From assembly GCF_004118855.1 (NCBI RefSeq), contig NZ_PDKF01000003.1:62001-126000 (forward strand): 64,000 nucleotides of DNA. Direction: 5' to 3'. The notes beneath the pieces were generated by a model that saw nothing but the letters and a program-made list of their open reading frames with translations, did not search any database and was not told the origin of the DNA. Below, in pieces: positions 36,431 to 44,113 of the stretch. Numbering within the stretch: the stretch's first letter is position 1; each line of letters starts with the position of its first letter. The position numbers and the translations under genes are program-made. The stretch comes from Arcobacter sp. CECT 8983 (lineage in GTDB: Bacteria; Campylobacterota; Campylobacteria; Campylobacterales; Arcobacteraceae).

Positions 36431-37111
36431 ATGATGTTAAAGAAATATTTATCCCATGGGAAAGACCATGTAGTAACAGTTATTTTAAAAGGACTTTTTT
36501 GGTTAGCTCCAATTGCAGCAATTACTATAATTGTAATTTGGATTTATGAAAAAATAAATCAATTAACTGGAAGCATGTTTGAATTATTAGGCTTTGAACC
36601 AGAAAAATTCCCTTTTTTATGGACAATTTTTGGTGTAGTAATTATGTTTTTATTTGCATATATTTTAGGTGTATTTGCAGAAACAAAATTAGTTGATATT
36701 ATTCAAAGAGTTTATTCAAAAATACCAGGTTTTTCTACAATAAAAGAGCTAGTAAATATCTTTAATACTTCAAAATCAGGTGAAAAGAAAGTTTTAGTAG
36801 TTTTAATTTCTGGGTTTTCAAAGGATGACTATAATATAGGTTTAATGTACTCAACTAAAGAGTCTGTTGTTAAAGATCATTTTACAGTTGTTTTATCAAT
36901 GACTCCTATTCCAAATGGAGGTTTTATGTTTGAAGTACATAAAGACAAAATTAGAGTTATAGAAGAGGCAACTTTTGATTCAAATTTACAATATCTTTTA
37001 TCAATGGGTGTTAAGTCTTTAGCTGATATAGTAAATATTGAACCTAAAAGTATAGAAGAGTTTAAAGCATTATCTGAAGTTTTAGAAGAAAATAAACAAA
37101 AGGAACAATAG
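36431..37111 (+). CDS. DUF502 family membrane protein
   Basis: 226 residues with two membrane helices (about 17-37 and 64-86) and a soluble C-terminal domain. DUF502 features: PGFSTIKELVNIF and the SMTPIPNGGFMFEV stretch, close to the family's TPNPTSG motif. Function unknown. AAGGAAA directly upstream; two ATGs in tandem are possible starts. One base separates it from the AI-2E-family gene. Confidence 0.85.
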   Translation: MMLKKYLSHGKDHVVTVILKGLFWLAPIAAITIIVIWIYEKINQLTGSMFELLGFEPEKFPFLWTIFGVVIMFLFAYILGVFAETKLVDIIQRVYSKIPGFSTIKELVNIFNTSKSGEKKVLVVLISGFSKDDYNIGLMYSTKESVVKDHFTVVLSMTPIPNGGFMFEVHKDKIRVIEEATFDSNLQYLLSMGVKSLADIVNIEPKSIEEFKALSEVLEENKQKEQ

Positions 37112-37112
37112 T

Positions 37113-38150
37113 TTGGATTCAGTGAATATTAGGCACTATTTTTTTTATTTGGCTACTTTAGTAGTAATAATTGCAGGTTTAAAAGTTGCTAGTGAAATTG
37201 TAGTCATACTATTTTTAGCAATATTTATCTCTTCGATTTTCTCAACACTTTTAAAGTATTTAGAGCAAAAGCATATACCAAGACTAATTTCATATGTTTT
37301 AGTAATATCAATCTTTGTACTCTTATCTTTGTTTTTAGCTTATATAGTAAATATTTCATTAAAGAATTTTATTTTAAATATGCCTCAATATGAAAAACAA
37401 CTGCAAGGTTTGGTTGTACAAATAATAGCATTAGGTGAAAGTTATGGTGTAGTAGTTGATAAAAAGATGATTTTAGATGCACTAAATTTTAGTTCATTTT
37501 TTGGATTTACTACAAATATAATTGGAAGTATTGGAACTTTTCTTTCTAAATTTTTACTTATAGTTATTGGGATTGCATTCATTCTTGCAGAGTCAAAATC
37601 TTTTGAAAAAAAGTTAAAAGTGATTTTTAAACAAAAAAGAAAAGAGTTAGAACATTTTAAAGAATTTTCTCACAATATTCAAAAATACTTTTTGGTAAAG
37701 AGTACAACAAGTTTTCTAACAGGTTTTATCATAGCAATTGGTCTTATATTTTTTCAAGTAGATTACCCAATACTTTGGGGTGTAATTGCTATGTTATTTA
37801 ATTTTATACCAGTTGTAGGTTCTATTATTGCAGCAATACCAGCAGTACTTTTATCCCTTGTAAGTTTAGATTTAAATACAACTATTATATTGATTGTATT
37901 TTATGTTGTTATTAATATCTCAATTAGTAATATTATTGAACCAAAACTTATGGGAAAAGAGTTAGGTCTATCTCCTTTAGTTATATTTTTCTCACTTATT
38001 CTTTGGGGATGGGTTTTAGGAATAGTTGGAATGTTCTTAGCCGTTCCAATTACTATGACATTAAAAATTGCTTTTAGTACAAATACAAGTACTCAATGGA
38101 TAGCAGTTTTAATGTCCGATATCTCTCATAAAAAAGAAAGGAAGGTTTAA
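37113..38150 (+). CDS. AI-2E transporter family protein (PerM-like)
   Basis: 345-residue inner-membrane protein with about 7-8 helices. Family signatures: NFIPVVGSIIAAIPAVLL and EPKLMGKELGLSPLVIF, then LAVPITMTLKI at the C terminus. Members export quorum signals, sodium or other solutes; substrate not predictable. Start is TTG one base after the DUF502 stop; pfkA follows one base after its stop with GGAAGG as ribosome-binding site, so DUF502, this gene and pfkA form one operon. Confidence 0.88.
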   Translation: MDSVNIRHYFFYLATLVVIIAGLKVASEIVVILFLAIFISSIFSTLLKYLEQKHIPRLISYVLVISIFVLLSLFLAYIVNISLKNFILNMPQYEKQLQGLVVQIIALGESYGVVVDKKMILDALNFSSFFGFTTNIIGSIGTFLSKFLLIVIGIAFILAESKSFEKKLKVIFKQKRKELEHFKEFSHNIQKYFLVKSTTSFLTGFIIAIGLIFFQVDYPILWGVIAMLFNFIPVVGSIIAAIPAVLLSLVSLDLNTTIILIVFYVVINISISNIIEPKLMGKELGLSPLVIFFSLILWGWVLGIVGMFLAVPITMTLKIAFSTNTSTQWIAVLMSDISHKKERKV

Positions 38151-38151
38151 A

Positions 38152-39129
38152 ATGTCAATTGCAATATTAACTTCAGGTGGAGATTGTGCAGGGATGAATC
38201 CTGCAATTAAACAGTTTGTAGATTATTGTCTTAGTAAAAAAATAAAACCTTTTTTGATTTTTGATGGCTTAGAAGGTCTGATTGATGGCAGTATAAAAGA
38301 GGCTACTTTTGATGATGTTGCTGGAATTATGCATGAAGGTGGTACAAAAATAAGGTCTTCAAGGTCAAAGAGATTTTTTGAATATGAGTATAGAAAGCAA
38401 GCTTTTGAAAATCTACAAAAACATGGAATTGATAAACTCATTATTTTAGGTGGAGATGGTTCTTTTAGAGCTTTAAATCAATTTTATGACGATTTTGGAA
38501 TAAAATTTGTAGGAATACCAGCAACCATTGATAATGATATTTTTGGAACAGAATATTGTTTAGGTGTTGATACTGCACTTAATATAATAAGAGAAGCAAC
38601 AGATGCTATAAGAGACACTTCTGCTTCATTTAAAAGAGCCTGTGTAATTGAAACTATGGGAAGAGATTGTGGATATTTAGCCCTTGTTTCAGCAATTACT
38701 TGTGGTGCTGAGGTTTGTATGATTCCAGAGCTTGATTATGATTTAGATGTGATTGGAAAAAGATTAAAAGAAGAGCTTAAAAATGGAAGAAAATATATAG
38801 TTTGTGTTGTTGCAGAAGGTTGCTCAAAAAATAGATGTACAACTACAAATGAACTTGTTAGATGGCTTGAAGAAGATGTAGGAATAGAAACAAGAGCAAC
38901 TATTTTAGGTCATATTCAAAGGGGTGGAAACCCAACAGTTTATGATAGACTTATGGCATCTGAATTTGTAACTTTTGCTATTGATGAAATCTTAAAAGAG
39001 GATTTTTCAAGTAGTGTGATTATTTACAATAAAGGTGAATTTGAGTTTGTATCTATTGATTATGTAAATTCATCTAAGTATGAAATAAAAGAAGAGTTAC
39101 TTAATCTAGGAAAGAGATTAATAAATTAG
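38152..39129 (+). CDS. pfkA: 6-phosphofructokinase (ATP type)
   Basis: Phosphorylates fructose 6-phosphate in glycolysis. 325 residues with SGGDCAGMN (8-15), GGDGSFRA (100-107), PATIDNDI (123-130), ETMGRDCGYLAL and GHIQRGGNP. Glycine after GGD in GGDGS is the pattern of ATP-using enzymes rather than the GGDD of pyrophosphate-dependent ones. It lies directly after an AI-2E-family gene and before the opposing enzyme fbp. Phosphofructokinase is missing in C. jejuni, so its presence here is notable. Confidence 0.93.
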   Translation: MSIAILTSGGDCAGMNPAIKQFVDYCLSKKIKPFLIFDGLEGLIDGSIKEATFDDVAGIMHEGGTKIRSSRSKRFFEYEYRKQAFENLQKHGIDKLIILGGDGSFRALNQFYDDFGIKFVGIPATIDNDIFGTEYCLGVDTALNIIREATDAIRDTSASFKRACVIETMGRDCGYLALVSAITCGAEVCMIPELDYDLDVIGKRLKEELKNGRKYIVCVVAEGCSKNRCTTTNELVRWLEEDVGIETRATILGHIQRGGNPTVYDRLMASEFVTFAIDEILKEDFSSSVIIYNKGEFEFVSIDYVNSSKYEIKEELLNLGKRLIN

Positions 39130-39200
39130 ACTTATAGGGCTTTAACCAATTACTTGATATTATATATACTAATTTATAAAAATAAAAGAGGCTAAATTTT

Positions 39201-40043
39201 ATGATTGCAGTTTTTAATGCCATTACAAATATTGCAGAAGATATAGAAAAAAACGTATTTGTTGATTGTGAAAAGTTTTTATCATCTGGATTAGATAATC
39301 AACAAATGCATGATAGTGTTCACAAATTTTGTTCAAAGATTATTGAAAGAGAATTCAAAAGAGTAAAATCAGTTCATGGATTTATTGGAAAAGATAACAA
39401 AGAATATACCACAATAAATGAAAATGGGAAATATAAAATCTCTTATGTTGCAATTGATAATGTAGATTTATTAGATGTAGATTTTTCATTGGGAACTATT
39501 TTTGGAATTTATGAACATCAAATGGATGCTTTCCACTTAAAAGCAGCTATGTATATTACTTATGGACCAACTTTCCAATTAGTATTTGCTTCAAAATCAG
39601 AAGGTGTGGTTTATTTCTCTTATGAAGATGGTGAGTTTATAGAACAAGATCCTTTAACATTGGAGAAAAAAGGTAAAATTAATTCAACAGGTGGAATTGC
39701 AAGTGAATGGACAAAAGAACATAAAGAATTAATTGATAGCTTCTTTAATGAAGGTTATAGATTAAGATATTCTGATTCATTGGCACTTGATACTCATCAG
39801 ATTTTATTTAAAAGGGGTGGTTTATACTCATCTCCTGCAACAAACTCTTTTCCAGAAGGAAAACTAGAAGTATTATTTGAGGCTTTCCCTATTTCATATA
39901 TTATTGAACAAGCTGGTGGAAGAGCAATTAATAATAAAGGTCGTATTTTAGATATGACAAACATTGGATTACATGATAAAACACCTATTTATTTTGGCTC
40001 ATCTTCTGAAGTACAAAAAGTAGAAGACTCTTTATCTAACTAA
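39201..40043 (+). CDS. fbp: Fructose-1,6-bisphosphatase class I
   Basis: Gluconeogenic phosphatase hydrolysing fructose 1,6-bisphosphate. 280 residues of the class I fold, shorter than E. coli Fbp (332). The metal region is divergent: VAIDNVDLLDVDFSLGTIFG corresponds to the usual DPLDGSSN block. The C-terminal EAFPISYIIEQAGGRA is well conserved. It starts 71 bases after pfkA with AGAGG upstream, perhaps from its own promoter. Confidence 0.9.
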   Translation: MIAVFNAITNIAEDIEKNVFVDCEKFLSSGLDNQQMHDSVHKFCSKIIEREFKRVKSVHGFIGKDNKEYTTINENGKYKISYVAIDNVDLLDVDFSLGTIFGIYEHQMDAFHLKAAMYITYGPTFQLVFASKSEGVVYFSYEDGEFIEQDPLTLEKKGKINSTGGIASEWTKEHKELIDSFFNEGYRLRYSDSLALDTHQILFKRGGLYSSPATNSFPEGKLEVLFEAFPISYIIEQAGGRAINNKGRILDMTNIGLHDKTPIYFGSSSEVQKVEDSLSN

Positions 40044-40139
40044 AGTATAGCCTTTTTTAGGCTATGCAAAATCAAAAAACTAAAATTCACTTTTCAATAT
40101 GTATTAAGGTATACAACGCTAACATTCTTTTATAGTACG

Positions 40140-40159
40140 TTATATACTAAAGTATATAA
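40140..40159. promoter_or_regulatory. ModE operator before the molybdate operon
   Basis: TTATATA-CTAAAG-TATATAA is a perfect inverted repeat (9-base arms around AA) and has the TATATA-N6-TATATA layout of known ModE sites. It lies 14 bases before the preferred modE start, implying autorepression of modE-modABC by ModE-molybdate. Confidence 0.8.
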
Positions 40160-40173
40160 TGAAAAGGAATATT

Positions 40174-40956
40174 TTGGAAATATCATCAAACTTAACTTTA
40201 GAACTGTTAGACCAACCTTTTTTATTAGAAAAAAGAATTGAATTACTTTTTGCAATACAAAAATGTGGTTCCATAAGTAAAGCTGCAAAAGAAGTACCCA
40301 TGAGTTATAAAAAAGCATGGGAAGCAGTAGATGCAATGAATAATCTTTCTTCTCAAGCAGTTGTTTTAACTGAAAAAGGAGGAAAAGGTGGTGGAGGAAC
40401 TTCTTTAACTTCTTATGGAGAAAATCTATTAAAAACGTATCTTTTTTTAAAGGAAGAACAAAAAAGTTTTTTAAATAGATTAAAAGAAGCAACAGATATA
40501 GATACAGGAACATTAAAAACGATAGGAAGATTAGCTATGCAAATTAGTGCCAGAAATCAGATTGTAGGAAGAGTTGATAAAATAGTATCAAATGATGTAA
40601 GTGCAAATGTAGTTATTGTACCAAAAAGTGGACATGAACTTTTTGCAAATATCTCTAATGATGCAATGCAAAGTCTAGATATAAAAAAAGATAGTGAAGT
40701 AATTGCAATTTTTAAATCAATTAATGTTTTGTTATCTACTTCAGGAGATATTGCAATTAGTGCCAGAAATAAAATAGAAGGAACAATTAGTTCTATTATA
40801 AAAGATAAAACAAATAGTGAAGTTATAATAAATATAGGTGAAGGACAAAGTATTTCATCAATTGTAACTACAGGAGCTGTTAAACAATTAGGTCTAGAAG
40901 AGGATAAAAAAGTATATGCTTATATAAAAGCAAATGATATTATGATAGGAAAATAA
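40174..40956 (+). CDS. modE: Molybdate-responsive transcriptional regulator ModE
   Basis: 260-residue repressor: N-terminal winged helix (CGSISKAAKEVPMSYKKAWEAVD, then LTEKGGKGGGGTSLTSYG) and two C-terminal TOBE (Mop) domains that bind molybdate, each starting with SARN (AMQISARNQIVGRV; DIAISARNKIEGTI). TTG at 40174 is preferred because AAAAGGA (40161-40168 region) is 6-7 bases upstream; an ATG at 40159 lies within the operator palindrome and has no ribosome-binding site. First gene of the mod operon, ending one base before modA. Confidence 0.92.
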   Translation: MEISSNLTLELLDQPFLLEKRIELLFAIQKCGSISKAAKEVPMSYKKAWEAVDAMNNLSSQAVVLTEKGGKGGGGTSLTSYGENLLKTYLFLKEEQKSFLNRLKEATDIDTGTLKTIGRLAMQISARNQIVGRVDKIVSNDVSANVVIVPKSGHELFANISNDAMQSLDIKKDSEVIAIFKSINVLLSTSGDIAISARNKIEGTISSIIKDKTNSEVIINIGEGQSISSIVTTGAVKQLGLEEDKKVYAYIKANDIMIGK

Positions 40957-40957
40957 A

Positions 40958-41704
40958 ATGAAAAAGTTATTAGTATTAATGTTTTTAATTTCAACAAGTT
41001 TATTTGCAGGAACAATAAATATTGCAGTTGCAGCAAATGTTAGTTATGCAATTGATGATTTAATAAAACAGTTCAATAAACAAAATCCAGATACTAAAGT
41101 ATTAGTTACTTTAGGAAGTAGTGGAAAGCTTACTGCTCAAATAAAAAATGCAGCTCCATATCATATATTCATGGCTGCAAATATGAAATATCCTATAACT
41201 TTGGATAATGATGGTTTAAGCTTAACAAAACCACTAGTATATGCTCAAGGAAGTCTTGCTATTTTAAGTTCTAAAGAGAAAGATTTCTCAAAAGGTATAA
41301 ATATAGTAAAGAATAAGAATATTGAAAAAATAGCTATTGCTAATCCTAAAACTGCACCATATGGAAAAGCTACTGTAGAAGCTTTAAAAAATGCAAAGCT
41401 TTATAAGAGTATAGAAAAGAAGTTTGTATATGGTGAATCTATTTCTCAAACAGTATCTTTTTCTATTACAGCTGCCGAACTTGGTTTTATTGCAAAATCA
41501 TCTTTATATAGTAAAAAAATGAAAAAATACAAAGAAGGAATTAACTGGACTGATGTTGACCCAAAACTTTATACCCCAATTAATCAAGGTATTATTATTC
41601 TTAAAAATGCAAAAGATAATAAAGAAGTAAAAGCTTTTTATGACTTCATTTTAAGTGCTAAAGCAAAAAAGATATTTAAAGATTTTGGATATTTAGTTCC
41701 ATGA
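40958..41704 (+). CDS. modA: Molybdate ABC transporter, periplasmic binding protein
   Basis: Periplasmic molybdate/tungstate receptor. Signal peptide of about 17 residues (MKKLLVLMFLISTSLFA), then the ModA fold: VAANVSYAIDDLI, TLGSSGKLTAQIKNAAPYHIF, IANPKTAPYGKATVEALK and GESISQTVSF. 248 residues is typical. Between modE and the Mop-domain gene, whose start overlaps its stop by 4 bases. Confidence 0.94.
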   Translation: MKKLLVLMFLISTSLFAGTINIAVAANVSYAIDDLIKQFNKQNPDTKVLVTLGSSGKLTAQIKNAAPYHIFMAANMKYPITLDNDGLSLTKPLVYAQGSLAILSSKEKDFSKGINIVKNKNIEKIAIANPKTAPYGKATVEALKNAKLYKSIEKKFVYGESISQTVSFSITAAELGFIAKSSLYSKKMKKYKEGINWTDVDPKLYTPINQGIIILKNAKDNKEVKAFYDFILSAKAKKIFKDFGYLVP

Positions 41705-42102
41705 ACAAGTTTGAAGCAAGAGTATCAAAAATAAAAAGTAGCGATAGTTTAAACTTAGTTACTTTCTCTTTTAAATCAAATGAATTGACAATGATTAGTC
41801 TTGATTTAACTGAAGACATAAAAGAGAATAAAAAAGTAATATTAAGTGTAAAGCCTACAAATATAAATATTGCAAAGAATTTACAAGGTGAAATAAGCTC
41901 TTCAAATAAACTTCATGGAAATATAAAAAGTATTGAAAAAGGAAAATTATTAACTAATATAGTTTGTATTATCGATGATACTTTTATTGAAACAATAGTT
42001 ACAACTGAGTCTTTAGAAAAAATGAATTTAAAAGTTGATGATAAGATTACTTTATTTTTCAAATCAAGTGCTTTATCTATATTGGATGTGTGTAATGATT
42101 GA
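41701..42102 (+). CDS. Tandem TOBE/Mop-domain molybdate-binding protein
   Basis: 133-residue cytoplasmic protein consisting of two Mop-like repeats (about 1-65 and 67-130) without a DNA-binding or ATPase part, like ModG/molbindins that store or buffer molybdate. The repeats are somewhat divergent (the SARN start is replaced by EARVSKIK). The gene is inserted between modA and modB with 4- and 8-base overlaps, so it is clearly part of the uptake operon. Confidence 0.8.
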   Translation: MNKFEARVSKIKSSDSLNLVTFSFKSNELTMISLDLTEDIKENKKVILSVKPTNINIAKNLQGEISSSNKLHGNIKSIEKGKLLTNIVCIIDDTFIETIVTTESLEKMNLKVDDKITLFFKSSALSILDVCND

Positions 42103-42796
42103 GACTATTAGCAATTTAGATTTTGCACCGCTTTTTTTATCTTTTAAATTAGCTTTTGTAACAACTTTGATTTTATTTATTAGTGCACTTCCTCTTGCTT
42201 GGTATTTATCTCAAACAAACTCTAAAATAAAACCTTTTATAGAAGCAATTACTGCTTTACCAATTGTATTACCTCCTTCTGTAATAGGTTTTTATATTCT
42301 TTTTTCTTTATCTATAAATTCTCCTATTGGGGCATTTTTTGATGAAGTATTTGGAATAAAATTAGTCTTTACTTTTACTGGTGTTGTAATAGCTAGTTGT
42401 TTTTATTCTTTACCTTTTATGGTTCAACCTTTGCAAAGTGGTTTTGAAAGTATAAATAAAAATATAATTGAGGCAAGTTTAATAGCTGGAAAAAGTAAAT
42501 TTGAGACTTTATTAAGAGTTGCCTTACCAAATGTAAAGCCAGCAGTTTTAACTGCAATAATAGTAACCTTTGCCCATACTGTTGGTGAATTTGGAGTTGT
42601 TTTAATGGTTGGTGGAAGTATTCCTGGTGAAACTAAAGTTGCAGCAGTTGCTATATATGAGTTTGTGGAAATTATTGATTATAATTCAGCTCATATATAT
42701 AGTTTGATTATGTTATTAATTAGTTTTATAGTTTTACTTTGTGTGTATATCTTTAATCAAAAATATAATAAAAAGTTCACAGGACTTCATAGATGA
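42095..42796 (+). CDS. modB: Molybdate ABC transporter, permease
   Basis: Inner-membrane permease, 233 residues with 5-6 helices. LPIVLPPSVIGFYIL and the EAA loop EASLIAGKSKFETLLRVALP, then HTVGEFGVVLMVGG, are typical of ModB. ATG at 42095 (MIETISNLDF) is chosen; it overlaps the preceding stop by 8 bases, and an upstream ATG would add 20 non-homologous residues. The stop overlaps modC by 4 bases. Confidence 0.94.
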   Translation: MIETISNLDFAPLFLSFKLAFVTTLILFISALPLAWYLSQTNSKIKPFIEAITALPIVLPPSVIGFYILFSLSINSPIGAFFDEVFGIKLVFTFTGVVIASCFYSLPFMVQPLQSGFESINKNIIEASLIAGKSKFETLLRVALPNVKPAVLTAIIVTFAHTVGEFGVVLMVGGSIPGETKVAAVAIYEFVEIIDYNSAHIYSLIMLLISFIVLLCVYIFNQKYNKKFTGLHR

Positions 42797-43644
42797 TAGA
42801 AATAGATATAAAAAAAGAACTTCATGGCTCACTAGGAGTCATGAATCTTGATGTAAATTTAAATATTAATAATAAAGATTTTATTGCGTTAACTGGACTT
42901 AGTGGAAGTGGTAAAACAACTCTTCTTAGATGCTTAGCAGGACTTGAAAAAGCAGAAGGAATTATAAAAGTAGGTAATGAAATTTGGCAAGATAAAAAAG
43001 AGTTTTTACCAGTACAGAAAAGAAAAATAGGTTTTGTTTTTCAAGACTATGCCCTTTTTCCTAATATGACAGTTTGGGATAATCTGCTTTTTGTAAATAA
43101 AGATAAAGAGTTAGCAAATCATCTTTTAAAAATAACAGATTTACAAGCTTTAAAAAATAGATTACCAAATAGTTTAAGTGGGGGACAAAAACAACGTGTA
43201 AGTCTTTGTAGAGCTTTAATGAATAGACCAAAACTTCTTTTAATGGATGAACCATTGTCTGCTCTTGATCCAAGTATGAGATTAAAACTTCAAGATGAGA
43301 TATTACAATTACATAAAGAGTTTGAAACTACTACTATTTTAGTAAGCCATGATCCAAGTGAAATTTATAAACTAAGTAATAGAGTACTTGTTTTAAAAGA
43401 TGGAAAAATAATAGATGATGGCAATGCAAAAAGTGTATTATTAAAAACAAATGGAAGTGCAAAGTTCTCCTTTGAGGGAAAGCTTCTTGATATAATTAAA
43501 GTAGATGTGATAAATATTGCAATAGTTGCAATTGGTCAACAGTTAGTAGAAGTAACAATCACCTCAAATGAAGCAAAAGATTTAGTAGTAGGTCAAGATG
43601 TAAGAGTAAGTACTAAAGCCTTTGCTCCTATTATAAAAGCATAA
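42793..43644 (+). CDS. modC: Molybdate ABC transporter, ATP-binding protein
   Basis: ATPase of the importer: Walker A GLSGSGKTT (35-43), signature LSGGQKQR (128-135), Walker B LLLMDEP (148-154) and H-loop SHDPSE. After about residue 225 a single TOBE-like regulatory domain follows. 283 residues is shorter than E. coli ModC (352). Last gene of modE-modA-mop-modB-modC. Confidence 0.93.
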   Translation: MIEIDIKKELHGSLGVMNLDVNLNINNKDFIALTGLSGSGKTTLLRCLAGLEKAEGIIKVGNEIWQDKKEFLPVQKRKIGFVFQDYALFPNMTVWDNLLFVNKDKELANHLLKITDLQALKNRLPNSLSGGQKQRVSLCRALMNRPKLLLMDEPLSALDPSMRLKLQDEILQLHKEFETTTILVSHDPSEIYKLSNRVLVLKDGKIIDDGNAKSVLLKTNGSAKFSFEGKLLDIIKVDVINIAIVAIGQQLVEVTITSNEAKDLVVGQDVRVSTKAFAPIIKA

Positions 43645-43672
43645 AAAATTATAAAAAGATAAATTTATTAAT

Positions 43673-43692
43673 AAAGTTTAGAAACTTTTTTT
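43673..43692 (+). terminator. Terminator after modC
   Basis: AAAGTT (43673-43678) and AACTTT (43683-43688) with a 4-base loop, running into seven T. The stem is short and AT-rich, but the position after the operon fits. Confidence 0.5.
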
Positions 43693-43740
43693 ATCCTAAA
43701 GTTTAAAACTATAAAATCTTGACAATTAAAAGGATAAAAA

Positions 43741-44097
43741 ATGCAAACAAATATTTTAGGAACAAATTTAAGCGTTTGTTGTACTTCACCTATGACAGGT
43801 TTTTATAGAGATGGAGTTTGTAGAACATCTTTAGAAGATCAAGGAACTCATACAGTATGCGCAATTATGACAAATGAGTTTTTACAGTTTTCTAAAAAAC
43901 AAGGTAATGACTTAACTACACCAGTACCACAGTTTGGATTTCCTGGCTTAAAAGAGGGTGATAAATGGTGTTTATGTGCATTAAGATGGAAAGAAGCATA
44001 TGAAGCAGGATGTGCTCCTAAAATTGATGCCCAAGCTACTTCTAATGCCACAACTAAATTTATAAAAAAAGAGATACTTTTAGAGTATAAGATCTAA
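43741..44097 (+). CDS. DUF2237 family protein
   Basis: 118-residue cytoplasmic protein of the DUF2237 family, recognised by the cysteine-rich start CCTSPMTGFYRDGVC, followed by GTHTVCAIMT, PVPQFGFPGLKEGDKWCLCA and RWKEAYEAGCAPKI. Function unknown; the paired cysteines might bind a metal. AAAAGGA before the start. The PLD-helicase gene follows after 16 bases and may be cotranscribed. Confidence 0.85.
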   Translation: MQTNILGTNLSVCCTSPMTGFYRDGVCRTSLEDQGTHTVCAIMTNEFLQFSKKQGNDLTTPVPQFGFPGLKEGDKWCLCALRWKEAYEAGCAPKIDAQATSNATTKFIKKEILLEYKI

Positions 44098-44113
44098 AAA
44101 GGAAATCTCTTTT

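Noticed and set aside
40047-40065. ATAGCCT/AGGCTAT hairpin after fbp as terminator
   Set aside because: Seven-pair stem, but followed by GCAAAATC with no T run on either strand; too weak to list.
40159-40176. modE starting at ATG 40159
   Set aside because: The ATG is part of the operator palindrome and has no ribosome-binding site; TTG 40174 has AAAAGGA at good distance.
40130-40513. 127-codon minus-strand open frame over modE
   Set aside because: Leu/Phe-rich translation is the mirror of Lys/Glu-rich modE; it would run through the ModE operator.
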